Assembly: GCF_037975245.1 (NCBI RefSeq)
Contig: NC_092563.1
Coordinates: 16,463,094 to 16,527,093, forward strand
Length of the DNA: 64,000 nucleotides
Direction of reading: 5' to 3'
DNA from: Apostichopus japonicus
Taxonomy: Eukaryota > Echinodermata > Holothuroidea > Aspidochirotida > Stichopodidae
Below are positions 13,157-24,400 of this stretch, piece by piece. The notes beneath the pieces are model-generated. The model was not told the DNA's origin, made no database searches, and was given only the letters and a program-made list of their open reading frames with translations. Each line of letters opens with the position of its first letter. Within the stretch, counting starts at the first letter, position 1. The translations under genes and the position numbers were made by a program.

Positions 13157-14992
13157 GTGAGTATAGCTGGCCTATACTGTTTATATAGGAAATTGTACTA
13201 ATTTCTTGCCAGCAGTCTATAGGCATGAAATATAGTCCACCACAAGCAATCTCAATGTTATGAGGTGAAATATAGATCACTTAAGTTGGGATTGGGCATC
13301 CAAACTGATGCAATTATATTAAATATGTCTTATTATGCACTAAAATTAACAACTTCTGTTTGATCAGTGTGACAACGAATGTATAAAATGTAAAAAAATA
13401 ATTCTTTTACATCTATGTTAATGTCTGCATTCCAAGGAAGCCATCTTTCAAATAAATGTAAACTCAAAGTTTGTTTAAACCCTGGATTATAAAGACAGTG
13501 TGTTTTAACACTTTCTATACACAAGTATAGCTGGATATCTGATTAATCTATAGGGTCCAGATAATCCAGATTTAAATGTATTTATATCATTGCTTGAAGG
13601 AGATAGAAATCCAGCCATCTTCTTAAGCTTATACGACAGAGATCATTTGGATGACCAACTTTCCAACACTGCTAAGAACAGTTACCAACAAGGAAAAGGA
13701 AATTATGCTTACCATATAACATTTTGCAATGAACAGTTAGAGGGAAACCCATGATATAAAGAAAAACGAAAATCACCAATTATACCGTGACGACTGTTGC
13801 CAGATGCATTCATGAAAAAAATGTTCACTAAAACTGAAATATTAATTCACATCTTTGCCACAAAAACTTGCTTATCACTTACCCCAGTTTAAATCAACAT
13901 GTCTTAATTAAAATAGCCATAAACCAGATTTACTTGACTTAGAAAACCAAAGAAATTTGACACGTACACAGTGGTACATGTATGTCGATTTAAAAGCGAT
14001 ATTTGTCAAAGCGATCAGTTTTATATCGGTCCAGTCGATACAGATGGTCGGTTATAACCGATCCTTATCTCTGGAATTGGAATATTCGGAAACTCCAGGG
14101 AATGTATATAGGCCTACTTCTTATAACGAAACTTTACCATGCTAATGCTCAATTTGGACCAATACTGGTGACTTTGAAATGCTAATATTCACTCAAAAAG
14201 GTTTTATTCACTCATGTGCATACATCAACCATGTTCTACTAGTTTTTGTTTTATTACCATGCTCCCGACTGACCTGCCATCGTTACAGGTACTTATACTG
14301 ACTGAAAACATTACACACAGCTCTCAGGGCTGGTTAACACTTTAATTCTCTCCACAGTGAAAAGCTAGCCGAAAATCAAGATGTCAAGACTGAATTTTAA
14401 TCTTTCAGGATCAATTGAAAAAAGGGAAAATAATCCAGATATTGTTCTGTTTATCACACAGTGAGTGATCATGCATGATCGCAGAGTATACAGATTTGTT
14501 GGTGGACAAATTTGTTATTGAAAGTCTCTCAGCTTGAAAGCTTAGGTCATTGGTTATGGGATGACCTTAGGTCAACCAATCTTTGCAAACAAATTATCTT
14601 GATCTCATTCATGTAGTTTGTTTGATACCAGGAGTACTTTACTGTAGGCCCTACACCATACTCATGTGACTTGCATGTGACTGAAGTTTATCGTCATAGA
14701 GCTCTTGAGATCCTACAGGCTTTGACTGAATTTTAACAGTCCTTAGCGGTGAGGGTTTTTAAACGTCGACAGGGGAATTGAAAGGGTTTCGAATTAATGT
14801 TTAATACAGGAATTACAGAGAACCTTTGACCATTTTGCTTAAATAAATGAATGAGTGAATGAATAATGAAGATATGGTTGCTGATCATAACTGTCAACTC
14901 TCTGAGTTAGGACTAAATTTCTCTCTTTTGCATCTTTTCTTTTCCGTCAGACTTTTTATCCCAAAGTTTGCTGCAAATCACGTGGACTCCGG

Positions 14993-15413
14993 ATGTCGTG
15001 GAAGGCAGCGGTAGGTGTCTTGTGCACCGTAACAATCATTCTAGGAACATATCTGAAATACTTCGATCATCCTCCCGCGGAGGAAACGCTAGATGCCAAC
15101 AGAAACATGGATACCATCGAAAGACCGTCGTTTTTCAAATCTGCGAGGGATAAGCCCGATCGGGGCGGACTGCGAGAAGACCCCGTAAATCATTCTAGTA
15201 ATTTGACACGGTTTGAGGATGAAAAGACATTTAATGGGTCCACCATTTTGGGGAAAGAAACAGAGGTAGACCAAAATAATTCTGTTTTAAATGACACCGA
15301 AAAGGATGTGCCGAAATCAACGTCGGAGAAACATGGAATAAAAAAGTTTGACTGGGACGGTTGGATTAAGGAGAACGAGTTTGTAAATATCGGAAACACT
15401 TGGGCATACTGTG
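14993..15413 (+). CDS. ML gene exon 1 (coding)
   Basis: Starts at ATG 14993 with MSWKAAVGVLCTVTIILG and ends phase 1 at donor GTGAGTAC. Residues 1-140. The frame is open upstream as far as the acceptor at 14949-14950, so the true start could be further 5'. Confidence 0.85.
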
Positions 15414-18400
15414 GTGAGTACATTTATTTATATAATAATAATAATAATAAAAATAAATTACATTTATATAGCGCTTAAAACAGAGTTTCAAAGCGCTTTA
15501 CAAAGTAGGAGAGGGACAAAGAAAACCAAGGGGAAAAAAAGAAGGAAAAAAAGAAACAAGGAATCAAACAAATGTTTCAAGTTGTCTCTTGAATATACAA
15601 AGTGAGGGAGAGTCACAAACTTGAATGGGAGTTCGTTCCAAAGAGAAGGCGCAGCGACAGAAAGATAGTCTGATGTATTTAGCTGTGAAGGTGTCTTGGT
15701 AGATCATGAATCTTGAATATCGTATGCTTTTGTCAAAATGAAATAGCTAACTGATGGGAGGGGGGAGGGGAGAGGGTGAGGATTTAAATAAAAAATACCT
15801 TTTGCATTTCAATCAGGGGCAGATCCAGGATTTTATAATGGAGGTTGTTGGAAGAGCTGACTCCAATGATGGGGGGGGGGGGGGGTCCTCCCTCAGAGAA
15901 GCATGTACAGTAACTTTAAGAGGCAAATGGTGCATTCTGAGAATGCTGTGTTTACATAGTAGGTCTACTTTATAATTATGCTAGTAACAACTTTTGAATT
16001 TTTTCCTTTTTTTTGCAGGGGGGGGGTAGGGGGTATGGTATAAATGCATCTGAGGGTGGGTCATCAATTAAAATGACTGGACTGTTTATATATCTCAGGT
16101 CAGTTTTATATATCTCAGGTCAGTTTTCTCAGATGTGCACATACTACACAATGGGGAAAACGAGAGACTTTTATGGCCTCAAAAGACTTGGTTTACAATG
16201 TAGTACAATATTTTGATGGCCAAATGGTGTCGATTGCAGGTCCAAAGGTGCTCTGCATTTTTATTATATGAAATAAAAAGAACAAACTTTGGTTGAGTTA
16301 TTATATAATTTATACAACACTGTAGGCCTGCGTCATCTTAACCTTAAAGTGATTATTTCAGAGGTGTAGCATATATTTTAAAATTGAATTACTTGAAAAC
16401 CAGAAAAGCTAGAGAAACATTTGTACTAGCACTCAAATTTTTTCTTGGACTATAACGAATATATCAAAACCTCAAATCTTTTAATACAGAGATCTATTTA
16501 CTTCGAACATGCAGGTTAAGTGTGAAAATTGTTCCATAGACTTTGCCACAGTACACGATTGAATGTCTATCCATCTTTTTAACCTTTTTCGCTTTTAATC
16601 TTTTTTCTTGTATCTTAGATGACGAGGATCCGATTTTAGTCGGCAAAATTATCCTCTTTAATAATGATGGATCGTTGACGATGTCGTTGGTCATGAATAC
16701 AACATTCGGTAAGAATAAATAGAACGCTTGTGTTCGATGTAAAAAAAATGGTCAATTCCAGTTTTTAGAGAATCTTTCATACTCAACACACTTGCTTTAA
16801 TGATTATATATCTCTTCTTCCATTGGAGGAAAATATTTACTATCGTTTTTAATTACAGGTCAAAGGTCATCAGTATTGACCTTAAATATGCTAGAAAGTT
16901 AAATAATGGTCACCCATTCTGCAACTTGAAAAACAGTTTTACACCCACCCTCAAATCATTTTTCCGCATTGAGACATTAAAATAAGTAGTGGTAGTTTGC
17001 TAGGACTGGTGCATTATGGATTTAAAGAAGAATCTTCACAATGGATTGCCTGTTAATTACATCATATAAATAAGTATAAAAGTATCGCAGAGTTGTCAGT
17101 ACTCAGGCATGAGACTCTTCCGCGGAAACGCGGATTTCCGATTTTTTTATTTTTTCATTTTCGCGTTTTTTCTCGTAATTCGCGTTTTTTATTATTTTTT
17201 ATTATTTTTTTGATTTAATTTTTTTTTTTTTTTTTTTTTTTTGTGCCGAACATGCTGGACTGTGAAGGGAAGGAACACCGAATATGACCAGTGGTGGAAT
17301 CAAGTAGCACAAAGCAAGCAAAAAAGCCTTCTTTTTGGTTCAAAAAAGCTAATGGATAAATTATACAAGCAGAAATTCCACACTTTTTTGGCGAGTTACG
17401 TGATGGTGATAGATTCCATCTAGAGTCCACCATTTTGCATCTAAGCCCTCCTTACCTGACACCCTCCCCTTAAACCCCTCCCCCAGGACGGCGATCGATA
17501 AATTTCAGATTTTTTTTCCCCGGCTCAGTCTCATCCCTGAGTACTGCTGAAGCAGAACCAACCAATTTACCAACCGGATTAGATAGAAAAACCAACTCTC
17601 AAGGTATAGGACAGAGTGGGGGGGAGGCAAGTGCCCCCCAACCACCCTTGCGCCTGTGTAATCCCACCACTGCTCCCATATAGTTAGTTAATGTAATGAA
17701 ATGGCCCATCTAGATTTGAACTAATTACGGTAGCTACTTTGGCTCTGCTCGTAAACTATGGAATGGAAACTGTAGGGTTCTCTGATATACAGAGATATTT
17801 CTAGAATCATAAAAAAAGAAAATGACCTTTGGCATCAGGAAAACGACTTACAATTAGCCAATGTGATAGGTTAGCAGCAGCACCTTTAAGTGTTTGCAGT
17901 TTAGTCTGATATGTAATACAGTGATACTCTTACAAAAAAAAAAAAGGCACATCAATTGTTGAGTTATAAGACACCAAATTGAACTAAATATTTACGAGAG
18001 AGTATAAATGATAATTGCTTACTCTAGTAGTATTGGTATCCCTCCAGCAACATTCAAATTCAACATATATGTCACTGCCTTAATCAGTCCTATCTAGTGC
18101 GAAACAGGCTGCCGTCTCTGACTACCGATCATAGCGAATTAATATTAGATGATCACTAATTTTATAGATAAACAAATTCGTAGCTACAGTAACTGTTTTA
18201 AGCATATTTACTCCTGTTTTAACTAAAGCGTGCTTTAATTTCGTATTGCTAAACTGCACAAGTGGAACCACAAATTACGCCATCACCCAGCGTGTCTGTC
18301 AGAAAGTTCATCGGAATTTTTCCCAGCTTGCGAGCACTTTTACACGATCTTGTTGCATGCATCCACAGGGTTTCTATGCGCGCTAGGCAAAATATTAGAC

Positions 18401-21400
18401 TTTAGTTCATAGATCATTAAGCAGTACAGGTCACGCACATAATAATAATAATAATAAATACCATATATTTAAGTGCTGTTATCATAAAATAAAACATGCT
18501 CAAGAGCACTGTACAAAAGAACCAATACCTGGAATATAAAATTACTAAACTTAAGAAAACCTAAAAGTAATAACACATAAAGGAACGCTATGACCGTGAG
18601 TGCCCTCTTTTTAGACACCGGAGAACCCCATTGGAACACAGCTCTCTTTTGACACATCCTGTCGTTAATTGATTAGAACAATGGATCAATTAACATCACT
18701 CACCTGACTGATATATATACAAGCAAAGTTTGCCTAATTGGTGCCAAAGTTCTTGTTGCCGGCATCGGCATTTACGTGAATGTAACGTGATATAATATTT
18801 GAATTGTTTATCAGTTCTGAACCGTCACTTCTCTTTGGTTTTTAATACACACCTCAAAGTTTGCGGTCAAGACTGAAGTTTGATGGAAATGGTTCGCTTT
18901 TAACTACCTGACTAGAAACTGAAGGAGTATTGACAATTAAAATGTTGATAAACAGAAATGGTCTGGAAAGATAGACAACAACGTTTAATCAAAAGGATCT
19001 CGCCATGCCAGAGTAAATTAAAGCAACAAGTAATCTTTTAGTTCTTATAACTATTTATACCCTTGCAGTTAATTCATTTTAGGGTCAGCAACTGAATAAG
19101 ATATGTTGACACATTTGATGATGAGGGGGATGGGGTTTTGGGTGCTAAGGGTGGAGGAGGGAGTAGGGAAGAGGATAGATACAATTTGTAGCTTTGTCTT
19201 ATATGTAAATGTAGCGTATTGTTATGTGCTTGATGAAGTATGTGTGGTTGTACGATCTGCGTAACATACACAATATTACAGAATTCTTTGTTTTTATATT
19301 AACATTATTTAACTATAATTTATTTTATCTATTTATCATATTTCATTTATGATATCAATTGTTGTAAGGAATCTGTTGTTAAATTTGGTAAAGCTTTCAA
19401 CTGATTATAATTATTTTTGGAGACTGGTGCCCTGAGTGGACACCCAGGGTGGACCACCACGGTACCAAAGGCTGCACTAAAGGATGTAACACGTATACTA
19501 TAGTCTGCATAGCGAACATGTGAGAACATAATTTTAAGATTTCAACATATTCATCGGCCAATGACCAATCAAGTAGTACTGTCCAGGAAGATTTGCCGAC
19601 TTCTGCCTGATAAAACAGTTAAGACTGTTGGGACGTCAATTGGCACAAATAGGCCGTGAGAAAAATAAATCGAATAGCAGTGTCATGCATAAGGAAGGAC
19701 AAGCGAAGTAATCTTACTTTATAATTGATCCAGTTTTCACCCTGCTTGAATTAAATATATAGTTAATGTATGTATTTTAGATCCTCCTGCAAGCAGGAAC
19801 TCGCGAAGAAGCCTCATTGGCTTATCAAATTCGCAAGCTGACCGAAGTCAGTCTCTTTCGTTCATATTTAACGTCCATGATTATGAATTGTGAACAACTC
19901 TGTAACTGGACGACATACATTAATCTTGGAGTGACTCGAACCGGGGACCTTATGATTGGAAGGCACCGGCGTTAACCACTGAGCTAACACTCCACACTCC
20001 ACTGTATAATTGATCCAGTTGTCACCCTGCTTGAATTAAATATAATAGTTATTGTACATTCTCAGATCAGAAGGCGCTAGCTGTTATCTACTAATGATAA
20101 CACATTAAGATAATTACGATGTTGCACAAAGTTCATTTAAAACATTCAAACTTTGGACCCTTAATTTCGTCTTGTACAATGGGGGGGGGCCTCATTAAGG
20201 AGGATGAATACAGTACAATAACCTGGAGTTCAGAGGTTCATCTAACATAAATCAGATTTCAATATTGTTAAATCAAGCGCACAGCTATCAATATCTCTAT
20301 GTGTATACAATATGTAGATTATTACCATGGGAACAGCAAGGTTTTTTAATCAGTACGCTGATTAGATGATGCAAATAATGCAAAAGTCTATTTGTTTATA
20401 CCTTTATGAATTCTCTGATTAGATCACAACAGCGATGGCCGGGATCATGCACATAAAATACAGGAACATGTACTATCTTCATGACAGAAAATACATTTCT
20501 TATTATAGAAATAAAATGAGTGACAAAGGTTCTTGACATGATCAGATATATGTCTGTTACCAAATCGTAATGAAATAGAAACAGCCACAGTTTTAGACTA
20601 ACTAATTAACTATTAACTTTCATTGGTGCCAGCGACTCACCATCAATGATTTCCAGGGACAGCCCCTGGGTTTCATGTACTGTCAAGCAGATCATTATAT
20701 TAATGTCATCTAGGGCAAATCTCAAATTGGAAAAAACAAATAACCCGATGATAATTTAAATTTGGGAAGGATTTGCTTCTTTCTGGAGAGTCTGTTACAG
20801 AAATTTGAGTTTTGTAATTGCATCCTTTGAAACACATACCAAACTGCCAAAATATGATATGTTCTTGGTGATTTATGGAATTATGAGTGAAATTTTTATG
20901 ATGCATTCATGGGCGTAATTATTGCTTGGAATGTGCACAAATATTGGATGGGTTTCCCTGTCTATTCAAGGTTATTAAGAAAATCAAATTTATTAAAAAT
21001 CCAGTATAAATACATAAAAGTACATATTTATAAATAGGAACCAAGGGAACCAAGGGAGGTCAGTTTGGTGAAGGTTGTATCTCTACTATAAGTGATTTTG
21101 TTTTCCAAGCATACCAACAATCGGAATCTAAAATACAAGAAATTTCTCTCAATTTTTTTTAAAGAGAAATGTAGTGAATGGTGAAAGTAAAGTGCTTCCA
21201 TGCAGTTCAACATAATTGACCTGTCATTTTGACCATCTCACCATATTGAGGAAGCATTCGGATGACCTAGCTACCTATGAATATGCATACATCAAACAAA
21301 TGATTTTCCTTTTTCACCCCTTTTTCTTCCATTAATGCAAATGAAGACATAACAAAGGGTACTATGGAGTTAAAAAGTTGTATACTATGACACAGTCCTT

Positions 21401-24400
21401 TTCCACAAAACTTTCATCTTTGTGGACTGGCAGAATTTTGATGACCTAGCTACCTATGAATATGCATACCTATGAATATGCATACATCAACACATCAATC
21501 GTTATTATTCTCTTTTTTTTCCTTCTCCCAATGCAGAAGCAGACATAACATTTGGTACCGTAGAGGTTAAAGTTTTATACTATGAAACAGTCTTTTTCCA
21601 CAAAACATTTGATATTTGTGAAATGGCAGAAAAGTTTGAAGATGAATTCTTTATCTGTCCGATGGCAAAAGGTAATTACAAATAGTTCAAGAGAGCTTAC
21701 GAGTAGGCCTAAGTTCTGGAAGTCTTTCACTGAAATGCTGAAAGTTTACGCTTTGTCTTGTGAAATTCACTTGCAAACGGCCTTCAACTAGCGTAAGAGA
21801 ATCAGCCGACCACTAGCTAGGTTACACTTACGGTTTAATATCGGCATGTTGAGTTCGATTCTACTGCTTTAAAAATTCTGACAAAGCAATATCCCATATT
21901 TACTTTAATACACATATGATACCCACCCCTTGCCCCCCACCCCCCCCTCAGCCAAAGAACAAGATCCATTGGGGCTGGATGTTCTTCAATAATGAGTTAG
22001 TATAATTCTTTAGTTTCAGTTCAGAAAGTTTTTGTCCTACAAACTTGATCATTTTTGTTTTCCTGTCGTGTTAGTAACATATATAATAATCATAATAAAT
22101 GAGACTTATATAGCGCCAAATCAGTAGACAAAAGTCACTGCTCAAGGCGCTTTACAAAGAAAGCAGATTAATTTACAAAAGAACAAGTGAAAAGATTGTG
22201 GTCTTAAGTAGACTTTTGAATATCCTATTATACCACATCTTGGTGAATCTTTAGTACACTAATTACTGTAGTATAAGTTTGCATTCAGTTATTACCTAAA
22301 ATTGTTTCCTTCAGTTTAATAGTCCAAAGTGGAAAAACCAGGATGTCGAAATTCGCAAGGTCAAAAGCAGTTTTGCATCTGCAATAGATGTATGTTATAG
22401 TAAGTTAGTATAGTATAGTAAGTATAGTTTAGATGTATGCTATAGTAAGTTAGTATAGTATAGTATAATAAGTATAGTATAGATGGATGCTATGTAAGTT
22501 ATCATGGTAGGCTATAAAGGTATTGCTAAGGTGTTATCTGGGATTAAAGTTGTATTCAAACTTATTCTCTGCCTATTCTCACCCCACATCCAGGTGAAAA
22601 ATATTACTTCAGAGAACAGCCACTCTCCAGCTTAATGCCATCAGTAAGTATAGAAAATACTATTTCCGAGGTTTGAGAATTTAGAGGTCGTAGTCGATAG
22701 ACTTTGGGTTGCAAATTGTTTGATGATTTTTCATATAAAATATCTTCTGAAATAAATTAGTTGTAAAACATGGTCGGGACGAGTTGTAGAAGCACAGTCC
22801 CAAATCTAGCTTAGTGTTTATAGCAATTGAAAAAAACATTCCTCCACCCCCCTTTTTATGGGTATGGATGATGTGACGTTTGTAGTTTTTGCCTATAGCT
22901 TCACACTCACTGGATCCCTGCCTAGAACCCCCAGGAGTTCCGTGCACCCTAGTTTACGAAATGCTGATCATTCTGGTGAGGATGAACTACCATATTGTAG
23001 CATTATTAATATAGTCTATTTCTTCTGAATAATTGAAATTGAAATTTAATTTTCTCTTCAGTCATATGTATCCTCCCCCCCCCCCTCACCCCCTCAAGCA
23101 AATCTATCCCCTCCCCAAAACTAAAAAACAACAAATATTTGCTAAGATGCCCAAATGTATTTTCTTGGAGGTTTCATCATCCCCTCTATTATTCTCAGAT
23201 TCAGATGTATCCCGATACACCCACTTGAATCATCAGCAAGGTGCAATTAACTTCCTTTGAGAGCAAAAGTGTTTTCTTACTTTACCCTAAAGTATAACTC
23301 AAGTGATATTCATGATAAAAAAGCACAGGCCTATCATACAATTTCCATTAACTTCTTCCCTTTGCAACAATTGTCAGTAATTTGTGGCAATTTAGATCAA
23401 TTTGAAAGCTGACAAGCAAACCTTCTGAAAAACTTTACTTCAGTAGACAGGTACAAGGTTATCTGATTCTGGTTGTAATCAACATGGGTCCATAGTTTGA
23501 TGAATAGTTTATTATCAAGTTAATCCCTTTAATCTGGTTGTCTGAAGGTCTCTGATCGTACTGTGTTTGACAATTAATTGAACCCCAGTAGTGTTTACCG
23601 ATGATCACAAGTAGCCTAGATTTGAAGAAGCGGTAACAATAGGGTGCATATGTTGACCTCATGTTAAGGATGGCATGCGAAGTCGATATATATGTTGTTA
23701 TTTACTGCAGTAGTACCTACATTAATTCTGCCCTACATTATGCAAATGAAAATGAGAACAAATTAATTAAGGGGGGGGGGGGGGAGAGGGAGGGTGGGCA
23801 TTGGGGGTCATTCTGTGCTTGGTGCTGCTGATGATGTTTGAATTATTAGTATAGAACATTTAAACTAAAGATAATACAATTTTGTTTTCTATTCAAGATA
23901 GTGTTTTTTTTTACTTAGTGTGTGGCTTGGTAGGGGGTTGTAAGAGGGGGTGGGGGTTGGGGTGGCATGTCATGTTATTTTTCTCAACATGGTGTGGGGG
24001 AATTATTAGTGCAGTACATCTAAAGCAACACTGAAATTTGCTTCAGTTAATAAAGTCAGCTAGATAGTAAGTAAATGGCAATGAAACAGTGAAAAGGAAC
24101 TACAAGCAAATATATTCGCAGGCAGCTTTAATGTGTAATCCCCATCATTATATACAGCCAGCTTTAAAGGGTGTGAAGACTCGCGCAAAAAGAAATGTCT
24201 AATGCCGGTAATCAGACCTAGTTTTAAATGAGGTGTAACAGAAGTGTTAGACACCACCATCGATCCCAGAAAATACACACACAGCTTGCTACCGTCGGTA
24301 ATTAGACACTAGTGTACACTCAGTACATACAGCTGCAGTCAATACCCACAGCACAGTGTACAAATGATACGTGACAGCGATGGACATCTCAGGTCCAGCT

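Larger units (their letters stand above)
11215..14950. other. upstream region of the ML gene, mostly non-coding
   Basis: Contains a C-rich minisatellite (11874-11963) and, near its 3' part, a candidate first exon at 13142-13156 listed separately. Otherwise no exon is recognised. It probably includes the ML gene promoter, which I cannot place. Confidence 0.45.
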
